In this document: positions 38,401 to 46,366 of the stretch, one piece after another | How the letters are laid out: the number at the start of each line of letters is the position of its first letter | Numbering within the stretch: position 1 is the first letter of the stretch | Assembly (NCBI RefSeq): GCF_900115115.1 | Contig: NZ_FOVI01000018.1 | Span: 1-55,855 of the forward strand | DNA: 55,855 nucleotides | Direction of reading: 5' to 3' | Source of the DNA: Paenimyroides ummariense | GTDB taxonomy: Bacteria > Bacteroidota > Bacteroidia > Flavobacteriales > Flavobacteriaceae | Notes under the pieces: model-generated | Databases searched by the model: none | What the model saw: only the letters and a program-made list of their open reading frames with translations | Told to the model about the DNA's origin: nothing | Position numbers and translations under genes: made by a program

Positions 38401-38415
38401 TAGTATGATTTTTAA
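38401..38415. repeat. attR core, 15-base repeat
   Basis: TAGTATGATTTTTAA is identical to 3388-3402. It includes the pyrE ATG (38405) and the codons for Ile2, Phe3 and part of Asn4, so the phage core restores the pyrE coding start after integration. Confidence 0.75.
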
Positions 38416-39046
38416 CGACAATACAGCACAGAAAACGGCCGAATTGCTTTTACAAATAAACGCAATTAAATTAAATCCTAAAAATCCTTTTACATGGGCT
38501 TCAGGATGGAAATCGCCAATTTATTGCGACAATCGCATAACTCTTTCATTTCCAGAGATTAGAAAATTTTTAAAGAACGAATTTGCTGCAAACATTGTAG
38601 AGAAATTTGGTAAGCCAGATTATATCGCAGGCGTTGCTACCGGTGCCATTGGTATTGGTTTGTTGGTTGCCGAAGCGTTAGAACTGCCTTTTGTTTACGT
38701 TCGCCCGGAACCAAAAAAGCACGGTCGCCAAAATCAGATCGAAGGTCAGTTTGAAGCTGGTAAAAGCGTAGTTGTGGTTGAAGATTTAATCAGCACCGGA
38801 AAGAGCAGTTTGCAGGCAGTTGATGCGTTACGTGCTGCCGATGCCAATATTTTAGGAATGGCTGCTATTTTTACGTATGGATTTGATGTTGCTGCAGAAA
38901 ATTTTAAAAATGCAGACATACAGTTGGTAACATTAAGCAATTATCCAACGTTGTTAAAAGCGGCGGTAGAAAAAAATTATATCTCGCAAGAAGAAGTTGC
39001 TACTTTGAGTGATTGGAGTAAAGATCCTTCTGTTTGGGGAGTTTAA
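38405..39046 (+). CDS. pyrE: orotate phosphoribosyltransferase
   Basis: PyrE makes orotidine 5'-phosphate from orotate and PRPP, the fifth step of pyrimidine synthesis. The 213-residue product has usual length, starts MIFNDNTAQKTAELLLQINA and carries the PRPP-binding motif VVVVEDLISTGKS at about residues 122-134. KPDYIAGVATGAIG and YVRPEPKKHGR complete the active site. The start is fixed by family convention and coincides with the attR core. Everything upstream of codon 1 is phage DNA, and no strong promoter is evident there, so its expression may differ in lysogens. Confidence 0.96.
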   Translation: MIFNDNTAQKTAELLLQINAIKLNPKNPFTWASGWKSPIYCDNRITLSFPEIRKFLKNEFAANIVEKFGKPDYIAGVATGAIGIGLLVAEALELPFVYVRPEPKKHGRQNQIEGQFEAGKSVVVVEDLISTGKSSLQAVDALRAADANILGMAAIFTYGFDVAAENFKNADIQLVTLSNYPTLLKAAVEKNYISQEEVATLSDWSKDPSVWGV

Positions 39047-39059
39047 AAAGATATAAATT

Positions 39060-39452
39060 ATGAATTTAGAAAGTCCGATAGTAACTGTTCAAAAATCATC
39101 AGCGTATTTGTTTGATGCTTTAGGCAATATTAAAAATTTCGAAAAGTTAATGCCCGAAAACATTGCAAAGTTTGAAGTGATAGATGAAAACTGCTTTGAA
39201 TTTGCTTTAAAAGGAATGCCCGAAATTAAGCTGGTTAAAAAAAGTGCTACACCAAATACCGAAGTTGTTTTAGGTGCGGCAAGCAGTAAACTGCCATTTA
39301 CCTTAATTGCCAAATTAGATGAAAAATCTGCAGAAGAAACTAATGTTCAGTTGTTTTTCGAAGGCGATTTTAACCCAATGATGGCAATGATGATTAAAGG
39401 ACCAATTGGTAAGTTCATTGAAACGTTGGCTCAAAATATGGTAAAGCTGTAA
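39060..39452 (+). CDS. SRPBCC family protein
   Basis: A 130-residue protein of the START/polyketide-cyclase fold, whose hydrophobic cavity binds small lipophilic molecules. The pattern ALGNIKNFEKLMPENIAKFE, then FALKGMPEIKL and IETLAQNMVKL at the end agrees with the flavobacterial gene that, as I recall, follows pyrE. It lies 13 bases after pyrE and is probably co-transcribed. Substrate unknown. Confidence 0.82.
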   Translation: MNLESPIVTVQKSSAYLFDALGNIKNFEKLMPENIAKFEVIDENCFEFALKGMPEIKLVKKSATPNTEVVLGAASSKLPFTLIAKLDEKSAEETNVQLFFEGDFNPMMAMMIKGPIGKFIETLAQNMVKL

Positions 39453-39489
39453 AAACAGTTATTTAATTATCAATCAAAATAATAAATCG

Positions 39490-39497
39490 TACTTTTG
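39490..39497 (+). promoter_or_regulatory. -7 promoter box of lpdA
   Basis: TACTTTTG matches TAnnTTTG and ends 35 bases before the lpdA ATG. Confidence 0.55.
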
Positions 39498-39532
39498 TAC
39501 AACTTTTAATTTTACACTAAAAAATATAAAAT

Positions 39533-40936
39533 ATGAATTCATTTGACGTAGTTGTAATAGGTTCTGGTCCGGGCGGATATGTTTCGGCAATTCGTTGCGC
39601 ACAATTGGGAATGAAAACTGCAATCATTGAAAAATACGCAACTTTAGGAGGTACTTGTTTAAATGTTGGATGTATTCCTTCTAAAGCTTTATTGGCATCA
39701 TCGCACCATGTTGATGAAATTAAACATTTTGCAGATCACGGAATTGAATTACCGGGTGATGTAAAAATCGATCTAGAAAAAATGATTGCCCGCAAACAGG
39801 CAGTTGTTGATCAAACTTGTGGTGGCGTTAAGTTTTTAATGGATAAAAACAAGATTACCGTTTTTGAGGGTGTTGGATCTTTTGAAAATGCAACTACAAT
39901 TAATGTTACAAAAAATGATGGTTCTGTAGAGCAGATTTCTGCAAAAAATACCATCATTGCAACAGGATCTAAACCATCTTCTTTACCTTTTATTACTATC
40001 GATAAAGAACGTGTTATTACTTCTACCGAAGCATTAAAGTTAAAAGAAATACCTAAACACTTAATCATTATTGGTGGTGGTGTCATTGGTTTAGAACTTG
40101 GTCAGGTTTATTTACGTTTAGGCGCACAAGTTTCTGTTGTAGAATACGCAGACCGCGTGTTACCTACTATGGACGGAGCTGTTTCTAAAGAATTGACAAA
40201 AGTGTTGAAGAAAGCAGGAATGAAATTCTACACTTCGCATAAAGTTCAAAAAGTTGAAAGAAACGGCGATGCTGTTTTGGTTGAAGCTTTAAACACTAAA
40301 AACGAAGTGATTTCTTTAGATGGAGATTATGCGTTGGTTTGCGTTGGTCGTCGTCCGTACACTGATGGATTGAATGCTGATAAAGCCGGAGTTAAAATTA
40401 CAGAAAGAGGTCAGGTTGAAGTAAACGATCATTTACAAACATCAGCTTCAAATATTTATGCAATTGGCGATGTTGTTCGTGGAGCAATGTTGGCGCACAA
40501 GGCAGAAGAAGAAGGTGTTATGGTTGCTGAACAATTAGCAGGTCAAAAACCACATATCGATTATAATTTGATTCCTGGTGTTGTATATACTTGGCCAGAA
40601 GTTGCTGCTGTTGGAAAAACAGAAGAGCAATTAAAAGCCGAAAACAAAGAATACAAAGTTGGTCAGTTTCCATTTAAAGCTTTAGGTCGCGCACGTGCAT
40701 CTTCTGATTTAGACGGATTTGTTAAGATCTTGGCAGATAAAACTACCGACGAAATATTAGGTTTCCACATTGTTGGTGCTCGTGCTGCAGATTTAATTGC
40801 AGAAGCAGTTGTTGCAATGGAATACCGCGCATCGGCAGAAGATATTTCTCGTATGTCACATGCACACCCAACTTTTGCAGAAGCTATTAAAGAAGCTGCT
40901 TTGGCTGCTACAGAAAATAGAGCGTTACACGTGTAG
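39533..40936 (+). CDS. lpdA: dihydrolipoyl dehydrogenase
   Basis: E3 component of 2-oxoacid dehydrogenase complexes. It reoxidises dihydrolipoamide with NAD+. The 467-residue product has an FAD-binding GSGPGG (10-15), the redox disulfide GGTCLNVGC (Cys42, Cys47), a second dinucleotide motif IIGGGVIGLELG, and the C-terminal HAHPTFAEAIKEA with the His-Glu pair of the partner active site. All key residues are present. It has its own promoter and ends at a strong bidirectional terminator. Confidence 0.97.
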   Translation: MNSFDVVVIGSGPGGYVSAIRCAQLGMKTAIIEKYATLGGTCLNVGCIPSKALLASSHHVDEIKHFADHGIELPGDVKIDLEKMIARKQAVVDQTCGGVKFLMDKNKITVFEGVGSFENATTINVTKNDGSVEQISAKNTIIATGSKPSSLPFITIDKERVITSTEALKLKEIPKHLIIIGGGVIGLELGQVYLRLGAQVSVVEYADRVLPTMDGAVSKELTKVLKKAGMKFYTSHKVQKVERNGDAVLVEALNTKNEVISLDGDYALVCVGRRPYTDGLNADKAGVKITERGQVEVNDHLQTSASNIYAIGDVVRGAMLAHKAEEEGVMVAEQLAGQKPHIDYNLIPGVVYTWPEVAAVGKTEEQLKAENKEYKVGQFPFKALGRARASSDLDGFVKILADKTTDEILGFHIVGARAADLIAEAVVAMEYRASAEDISRMSHAHPTFAEAIKEAALAATENRALHV

Positions 40937-40954
40937 TTTACAAAATATCACAAT

Positions 40955-40987
40955 AAAAAAAATCGAACATAATGTTCGATTTTTTTT
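40955..40987. terminator. bidirectional terminator between lpdA and rmuC
   Basis: ATCGAACA and TGTTCGAT form a tight stem flanked by A8 and T8, working for both convergent genes. The rmuC stop codon lies at its edge. Confidence 0.9.
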
Positions 40988-42335
40988 ATGCTATAAATTC
41001 AGAATCATCTTCATCATTAAAATCATTCAGAACATTTTTAGGCGAAATTCCATATTTCAACAAATGATTTGTTTGTGAAAGAATGTTTCCTCTGCCATCT
41101 TTTAACTGATTCTGTGCTTTTAAATACGAATCCTGTGCCTGTTGAATTTGCTTGCCAACCTGCTCAAAACTTTTGGTAAAAAGAACTGTTTTTTCATAGA
41201 TTTTTTCGGCTTGTTTTACAATTTTTTGTGCCGATTTATCTTGTTTGTCTTTATTCCATAAATCTGAAATCAATTTTAAGCAAGCAATCAAGTTTGTGGG
41301 ACTAATCAATAAAATACGCTTTTTGTACGCATCATTCCATAAATTAGTGTCGGTTTGTAATGCCAGTAAATACGCAGGTTCAATAGGAATGAATAACATC
41401 GTGAAATCCAATCCGTCAATTAAATCATTATAATTCTTCGCACTTAATTCATCAATATGCAAACGCAAAGCCTTTAAATGATTGTTCAGATAAATAGTCT
41501 GTTCTTCAGTACTTTCGCTATTGCAGTAAGCATCATAAGCATTCAGCGAAACCTTTGAATCTACAATTATAGAACGGTTATTTGGTAAATCAATAATAAT
41601 ATCCGGACGTACATTTTTACCTTCGTTTGTAACCAAATTACTTTGCGTACGATATTCACGATTTTTAACCAAGCCCGATTTTTGTAAGATATTCTCTAAA
41701 ATAAGTTCGCCCCAATCGCCTTGTTTTTTATGGTTTGTTTTTAGTGCATTTGCCAAATTGGTAGCTTCAGTACTAATTTTATTGGTTTGCAGCATTAATT
41801 CTTTAATGCGTTCGTCTAAAGAAAACCGAATTTTCGATTCTTTATCATAAGTTTCTTCCACCTGCTTTTTAAACCGTTCGATATTTTCACTCAAAGGCTG
41901 TAAAATGGCATCAATATTTTGTTTGTTGGCAGCGGTAAACCGTTCCGATTTTTCTTCCAGTAATTTCTGCGCGATATTTTCAAACTGTAATGTTGTCTGG
42001 TTGTGTAAATGTTCGATTTCTGTTTTTTGAAATAATAATTTTTCTTTTAAAACACTATTTTCTGCTACAATATTCAGTTTTTCTTCTATCAGTACTTTTA
42101 AATCATTTGATAATATGTGTTGATTTTCTTTGAAAACGATAAGTTCATTCGATAAAATTTCATTTCGAATTTTTAAATCTTGATTCAAACTTTTTTGATT
42201 TATTAACTGTTCATTTGTTTGGTTAATAGCGTTTTCAGAAGAAATTGAATGTCGTTTTAATAGTGAATTTTTATAAAGTAAGTACAAACAAATTGCACTT
42301 AAAAGCACGCTAACGGAAATTAAAAAGCCGGTCAT
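40986..42335 (-). CDS. rmuC: DNA recombination protein RmuC
   Basis: A 449-residue membrane-anchored protein that limits DNA rearrangement at inverted repeats and has a nuclease-like domain. An N-terminal helix (MTGFLISVSVLLSAICLYLL) is followed by a long coiled coil (about 30-160) and the RmuC domain: KKQGDWGELILENILQKSGL, RPDIIIDLPNNRSIIVDSKV and a later PAYLLALQTD. The start is ATG 42335, which puts the membrane helix first. The frame could extend to 42428, but that adds an unrelated AT-rich stretch. Confidence 0.92.
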   Translation of the reverse strand: MTGFLISVSVLLSAICLYLLYKNSLLKRHSISSENAINQTNEQLINQKSLNQDLKIRNEILSNELIVFKENQHILSNDLKVLIEEKLNIVAENSVLKEKLLFQKTEIEHLHNQTTLQFENIAQKLLEEKSERFTAANKQNIDAILQPLSENIERFKKQVEETYDKESKIRFSLDERIKELMLQTNKISTEATNLANALKTNHKKQGDWGELILENILQKSGLVKNREYRTQSNLVTNEGKNVRPDIIIDLPNNRSIIVDSKVSLNAYDAYCNSESTEEQTIYLNNHLKALRLHIDELSAKNYNDLIDGLDFTMLFIPIEPAYLLALQTDTNLWNDAYKKRILLISPTNLIACLKLISDLWNKDKQDKSAQKIVKQAEKIYEKTVLFTKSFEQVGKQIQQAQDSYLKAQNQLKDGRGNILSQTNHLLKYGISPKNVLNDFNDEDDSEFIA

Positions 42336-42463
42336 ATTATATTTTATTGTAAAAATAAGTGAGAAAGGCGACATAATATGACGAATTTTTATTATTTTTA
42401 AAATTATAAATTGCAGATTTAGTACCAATATGCTAGTTGGTTTAAATTTTAAAAAGAAATATT

Positions 42464-42970
42464 ATGAGAAAGATTTTATTAATGGCATCTTTAATGATTG
42501 CCGGTGGTGCTTTTGCACAAGATTACAAGAATTCAATTGGTATTCGTTTAGGATCGGGTTATTATGATGCTGTAGGGGCTTCATTTAAAACATTCATTAC
42601 ACAGCCGGGAGCGTTGGAATTTAATTTAGCATTTAGACCTTATTCAAATTCTTATTGGAATGGGAAACATAAATGGACCAATGTTTCACTTTCTGGAGCG
42701 TATCAACACCATTTTCCTATTGGCGATATCGATGGATTTAAATGGTATGTTGGTGGTGGTTTGGTTTTCGCAAACTCTTTTTCTGATCATGATGATTATT
42801 CAGGCTTAAGTGTAGGGATTTTTCCAACCGGTGGTGTAGATTATAAGTTGAAAAGTGCTCCATTTGCATTTTCCGTAGATCTACGTCCAACTGCTCATAT
42901 TACAGAAGGAATTAATCATCATCACGGTTTTTTCTTTAACGGCGGAGTAACAGCACGTTATACATTTTAA
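42464..42970 (+). CDS. outer membrane beta-barrel protein
   Basis: A 168-residue protein with a signal peptide (MASLMIAGGAFAQ, cleavage near residue 19). The mature part has alternating strands with Gly and aromatic residues (NSIGIRLGSGYYDAVGASFK; WYVGGGLVFANSF) and ends RYTF with the terminal Phe favoured by the outer membrane assembly machinery. It is probably an eight-stranded barrel. His-rich loops (HDDY, INHHHGF) stand out. Specific role unknown. Confidence 0.82.
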   Translation: MRKILLMASLMIAGGAFAQDYKNSIGIRLGSGYYDAVGASFKTFITQPGALEFNLAFRPYSNSYWNGKHKWTNVSLSGAYQHHFPIGDIDGFKWYVGGGLVFANSFSDHDDYSGLSVGIFPTGGVDYKLKSAPFAFSVDLRPTAHITEGINHHHGFFFNGGVTARYTF

Positions 42971-42990
42971 TTTTAGATAAAAAAGAGACA

Positions 42991-43030
42991 AAAACAAGCG
43001 TAATTTTAAACAATTACGCTTGTTTTATTT
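42991..43030 (+). terminator. terminator of the outer membrane protein gene
   Basis: AAAACAAGCGTAATT (42991-43005) pairs perfectly with AATTACGCTTGTTTT (43012-43026), followed by ATTT. Confidence 0.85.
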
Positions 43031-43100
43031 AGGCTGATTTATTTTTAACAAAAATATTTGGTAATAGCTTTATTTTTTATATATTTCGAAAAAATAAGCT

Positions 43101-43487
43101 ATGAAAACAAAATTTGATATAGAGTATCCTATAACTGCCTCACCGCAGTTATTGTACCAGTATATTTCAACACCATCTGGACTTACAGAATGGTTTGCCG
43201 ATAATGTAAATTCGCGCGGAGAATTTTTTACTTTTATTTGGGGCGATAGTGAAGAGAAAGCAAAATTAGTTACAAAGAAAACCGATGAAAAAGTAAAATT
43301 CCGTTGGTTGGAAGAAGACGAAGAAGAAACCGACTATTTTTTTGAATTAAGAATTGTTTTGGACGAACTTACAAAAGACGTAACCTTAATGGTAACCGAT
43401 TTTGCCGAGGACAGCGAAATAAAAGATCAAACGCAATTGTGGGACAACCAAATTGCCGATTTAAAAAAAGTGTTAGGGTCTGCATAA
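43101..43487 (+). CDS. START-like domain protein (SRPBCC superfamily)
   Basis: A 128-residue protein with YPITASPQLLYQYISTPSGL then TEWFADNVNSRGEFFTFIWG, typical of the AHSA1/START-like family of Bacteroidota. The C-terminal half is acidic (EEDEEETDYFFELRI) and ends in a helix over the cavity. It probably binds a hydrophobic ligand; no substrate is known. It lies between two terminators and is therefore a single-gene unit or is read with the aminotransferase gene downstream by read-through. Confidence 0.85.
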   Translation: MKTKFDIEYPITASPQLLYQYISTPSGLTEWFADNVNSRGEFFTFIWGDSEEKAKLVTKKTDEKVKFRWLEEDEEETDYFFELRIVLDELTKDVTLMVTDFAEDSEIKDQTQLWDNQIADLKKVLGSA

Positions 43488-43503
43488 TTAAAGCCTTATA
43501 TTT

Positions 43504-43529
43504 GCTCTGAAAATTTCAGAGCTTTTTTT
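43504..43529 (+). terminator. terminator after the START-like gene
   Basis: GCTCTGAAA (43504-43512) pairs with TTTCAGAGC (43514-43522), followed by seven T's. It ends right at the start of the aminotransferase gene (43530), so that gene has almost no leader. Confidence 0.75.
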
Positions 43530-44366
43530 ATGATTAATTTTAATGGAAATTTAGTAGCGCAGTCAAACGAAAATATTGAACAAAATAGAGGCTTTTTATA
43601 CGCCGATGCCGTTTTTGAAACATTGAAGGTTTTAGACGGAAAAGTACTTTTTTTAGAAGATCATTATTTTAGGCTGATGGCATCTATGCGTATTTTACGC
43701 ATGGAGATTCCGCTTGAATTTACGTTGGAATATCTTGAAAGCGAGATTTTAAAAACCATTAATGCATTAAATCTAACCAATGCACGTGTACGTTTAACCG
43801 TATTTAGAAACGGCGAGGGCAGATACAAACCTGAACAAAGAACCGTGAGTTTTGTAATTGTTGCAGAAAGTACAGGTTCGGTTTATGTAAATACAACGGG
43901 TAAGTACGAAGTTGAACTTTTTAAAGATTTCCACATATCTAAACATTTGTTAAGCACCTTGAAAACTACAAGTTGTTTAATAAATATTACTGCCAGTATT
44001 TTTGCTCAAGAAAATGGTTACGAAAACTGTTTGCTGATTAACGATGAAAAAAATGTTATTGAAGCGATTAACGGAAACATCTTTTTAATTAAAGATAATG
44101 TTATAAGTACGCCACCAATTGCCGATGGCTGTAAAAACGGAATTATAAGAAAGAAATTAATTGAGATTATAAATAAAACGGAGAATCTTACCTTTGAAGA
44201 ACGTTCAATTTCACCTTTTGAATTACAGAAGGCAGATGAAATCTTTTTAACCAATATTGCTGTCGGAATTCAATCAATTACGCAATATCGCAAGAAAATG
44301 TTCGCGAATACAATCGCAAATAGTTTATTGATGAAACTGAACGCTCAGATAAAATTTAATTCATAA
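43530..44366 (+). CDS. aminotransferase class IV (PLP-dependent)
   Basis: A 278-residue fold-type IV PLP enzyme, the family of branched-chain aminotransferase, D-amino acid aminotransferase and aminodeoxychorismate lyase. The start NRGFLYADAVFETLKVLDGK, LEDHYFRL, the Schiff-base Lys145 in STLKTTSCL and EAINGNIFL match the family. TNIAVGIQSITQYR closes the domain. The exact reaction cannot be told; flavobacterial homologues are usually just called class IV. The start follows a terminator immediately, and the 3' end overlaps convergent yqgE by 11 bases. Confidence 0.88.
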   Translation: MINFNGNLVAQSNENIEQNRGFLYADAVFETLKVLDGKVLFLEDHYFRLMASMRILRMEIPLEFTLEYLESEILKTINALNLTNARVRLTVFRNGEGRYKPEQRTVSFVIVAESTGSVYVNTTGKYEVELFKDFHISKHLLSTLKTTSCLINITASIFAQENGYENCLLINDEKNVIEAINGNIFLIKDNVISTPPIADGCKNGIIRKKLIEIINKTENLTFEERSISPFELQKADEIFLTNIAVGIQSITQYRKKMFANTIANSLLMKLNAQIKFNS

Positions 44367-44916
44367 CGGGATCTTCAGGTGCATTTGCCCAAATAATAAA
44401 TTCATCCCCAAGATCAATCATTAACTCTTTCCATAATTTGGAAGGAGTTTTTTCTAATAAATGATCACCATACTGGTTTTCAATGCAGGTCCATGCTTTC
44501 TGGTTAATTTCGTCTTGTAGCTGACTTTCTTCCCAACCGCTGTATCCCAAGAAAAAGCGAATATCTGTCTGTGCAACTTTATTGCTTTTTAAAAGATCAA
44601 ACAAAGCTTCGTAATCTCCACCCCAAAAAATACCGTCTTTAATTTCGATACTGTTCGGAATGAGTGAAGGAATAGTGTGCAAAAAATACAGATTGTCTTG
44701 TTCAACCGGACCACCGTTGTAAATTCTGAAATTGGTATGTGCTTCTGGAATAATGTCTTGTAACGACAAATTTAAAGGCTTATTCAAGATAAAACCTACG
44801 CTGCCTTTCGCGTTGTGTTCAGCTAATAGTAAAACCGTTCTACTAAAAACCGCATCTAATAAAATCGAAGAATCCGATATTAATAGCTTTCCTTTAGTGG
44901 GTGTTAGCTGCTTCAT
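44356..44916 (-). CDS. YqgE/AlgH family protein
   Basis: A 186-residue cytoplasmic protein. The start TPTKGKLLISDSSILLDAVF, then SRTVLLLAEHNAKGSVGFIL and NKPL, plus YNGGPVEQDNLYFLH and FFLGYSGWEESQL are the conserved blocks of the family, which is widespread and of unclear function. Length is normal. It is convergent with the aminotransferase gene. Confidence 0.92.
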   Translation of the reverse strand: MKQLTPTKGKLLISDSSILLDAVFSRTVLLLAEHNAKGSVGFILNKPLNLSLQDIIPEAHTNFRIYNGGPVEQDNLYFLHTIPSLIPNSIEIKDGIFWGGDYEALFDLLKSNKVAQTDIRFFLGYSGWEESQLQDEINQKAWTCIENQYGDHLLEKTPSKLWKELMIDLGDEFIIWANAPEDPVMN

Positions 44917-44945
44917 AAAAATTTTTTATTTAAAAATAAATAAAA

Positions 44946-44979
44946 AAATAAAAAAAACCACGCTTTGCAGGTGGTTTTT
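44946..44979 (-). terminator. terminator of the HU gene
   Basis: On the minus strand AAAAACCAC pairs with GTGGTTTTT around a nine-base loop, then runs into TTTTTATTTTTT. It lies 20 bases after the HU stop. Confidence 0.85.
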
Positions 44980-44998
44980 CATTATTTGTAAAAGAAAA

Positions 44999-45304
44999 TT
45001 ATTTTTTCTTTTTAGCTGCAGCTTTAACTGGTGTGTTAACAGCACCATCTAAATCAGCACCCGCTTTAAATTTAACTACTTTTTTAGCAGCAATTTTAAT
45101 AGATTTTCCAGTTTGTGGATTTCTTCCTTCTCTTTCTGCTCTTTCAGAAATAGACCATGATCCGAAACCAACTAAAGAAATTTTGTCTCCTTTTGTTAAA
45201 GTTTCACCTACATTTTTTAAAAATGATTCTAATGCTGATTTAGCAGCTGCTTTTGTGATTCCTGCATCTTCCGCAATTGCGTCGATTAATTGTGTTTTGT
45301 TCAT
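44999..45304 (-). CDS. HU family DNA-binding protein
   Basis: A 101-residue nucleoid protein that bends DNA as a dimer. The start MNKTQLIDAIAEDAGITKAA, then GDKISLVGFGSWSISERAER and GRNPQTGKSIKIAAKKVVKF are the HU signature, including the Pro of the DNA-intercalating arm. A basic C-terminal tail (VKAAAKKKK) extends beyond the standard 90 residues. It has a full consensus promoter and its own terminator, fitting a highly expressed single gene. Confidence 0.96.
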   Translation of the reverse strand: MNKTQLIDAIAEDAGITKAAAKSALESFLKNVGETLTKGDKISLVGFGSWSISERAEREGRNPQTGKSIKIAAKKVVKFKAGADLDGAVNTPVKAAAKKKK

Positions 45305-45339
45305 AATAATTTTTTTAATTGAGTTAATCTTAACATATA

Positions 45340-45369
45340 CAAATTTAAAAGTTAAATTGATTTACACAA
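45340..45369 (-). promoter_or_regulatory. consensus promoter of the HU gene
   Basis: On the minus strand TTG (45369-45367) is followed after exactly 19 bases by TAAATTTG (45347-45340). Both elements fit the Bacteroidota pattern TTG-N19-TAnnTTTG. The ATG lies 35 bases further on. Confidence 0.8.
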
Positions 45370-45421
45370 CTTTTTTTTGTGAAAAAGTGCGAAAAATAGC
45401 AAAAAAAAGCTACTAAAATGG

Positions 45422-46366
45422 CTAATTACAGCTTGCGTTGTCAGAAAATTGCATTCCGTTAAGCAATTCTGCGGTCTTCATTTTCTTTTTTCCGGGGAAT
45501 TGTAACGACAAAATTTCGATAAATCCATCATTTGTTGCAATACGAATGGTCTTTTTTGATGCGATAAATTTGCCAGGTTTAAAATCGTGTTCTTCTATAA
45601 TATAAGTAACATCGTGAATTTTAATATTGTATTCGTTACCGTTATCGCTTAAAATAGTATATGCCGATGGATACGGATTTAACCCGCGAATTAAATTGTA
45701 AACTTCTTTGCTTGATTTGTTGAAATCGATTTTGCAGTTTTCACGGTTTAATTTATAAGCCGTTTTTGTTTCTTCGGCAGGTTGAATAGTTGTTTTAACC
45801 TGATTGTTTTCAATTAACTTTAATGTTTCAACAACTGTTTCTGCACCTAAAAACATCAAACGGTCATGTAATTCACCAGCAGTTTCGGTTTCGACTATAT
45901 CTGTTTCGTTCTTTAAAATAATGGCACCGGTATCAATTTTTTCATCAATAAAAAAGGTAGATACACCTGTTTTTTCTTCTCCGTTAATAATAGCCCAGTT
46001 AATTGGTGCAGCACCACGATAATCGGGTAATAAAGACGCATGCAGGTTAAATGTACCTAATTTTGGCATTTGCCAAACGGCTTTTGGCAACATTCTAAAA
46101 GCGACAACAATTTGCAGGTTAGCGTTTAATGCTGCTAATTCTGCCAAAAAATCTTCTGATTTTAAATTGGTTGGCTGTAAAACTTTCAGGTTGTTTTCTT
46201 CTGCATAAACTTTAACTGCAGACTGGTTTAACTTTTGTCCGCGACCAGCTGGTTTATCCGGAGCTGTTACAACTGCAGCAACTTCGTAGTTATTCTTTAA
46301 AATAGTATCTAAAATTCCCACCGCAAAATCGGGTGTTCCCATAAAAACAATTCGTAATTTTTCCAT
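45422..46366 (-). CDS. fmt: methionyl-tRNA formyltransferase
   Basis: Formylates initiator Met-tRNA with 10-formyl-THF. The 314-residue product has FMGTPDFAV at the start, the catalytic block FNLHASLLPDYRGAAPINWA (Asn107, His109) and IDTGAI with the third catalytic residue, Asp. The C-terminal OB domain follows (about 205-305). The start overlaps the recQ stop by one base (TAATG), so the two are coupled, recQ first. Confidence 0.96.
   Translation of the reverse strand: MEKLRIVFMGTPDFAVGILDTILKNNYEVAAVVTAPDKPAGRGQKLNQSAVKVYAEENNLKVLQPTNLKSEDFLAELAALNANLQIVVAFRMLPKAVWQMPKLGTFNLHASLLPDYRGAAPINWAIINGEEKTGVSTFFIDEKIDTGAIILKNETDIVETETAGELHDRLMFLGAETVVETLKLIENNQVKTTIQPAEETKTAYKLNRENCKIDFNKSSKEVYNLIRGLNPYPSAYTILSDNGNEYNIKIHDVTYIIEEHDFKPGKFIASKKTIRIATNDGFIEILSLQFPGKKKMKTAELLNGMQFSDNASCN

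Larger units (their letters stand above)
3388..38415. mobile_element. HK97-type temperate prophage, about 35.0 kb, inserted at the pyrE start
   Basis: The ends are an exact 15-base direct repeat (3388-3402 and 38401-38415), giving an excised circle of 35,013 bases. Inside are all modules of a long-tailed temperate phage: lysis, tail, head, packaging, replication, control and integrase, with no obvious broken gene. The integrase lies 161 bases from the right repeat, as expected beside an attachment site. The size fits phages of this type. The weaker point is the left edge: the cargo genes 3672-5738 have no phage hallmark, so an alternative left boundary at 5739-6206 cannot be excluded from sequence alone. 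Confidence 0.8.
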
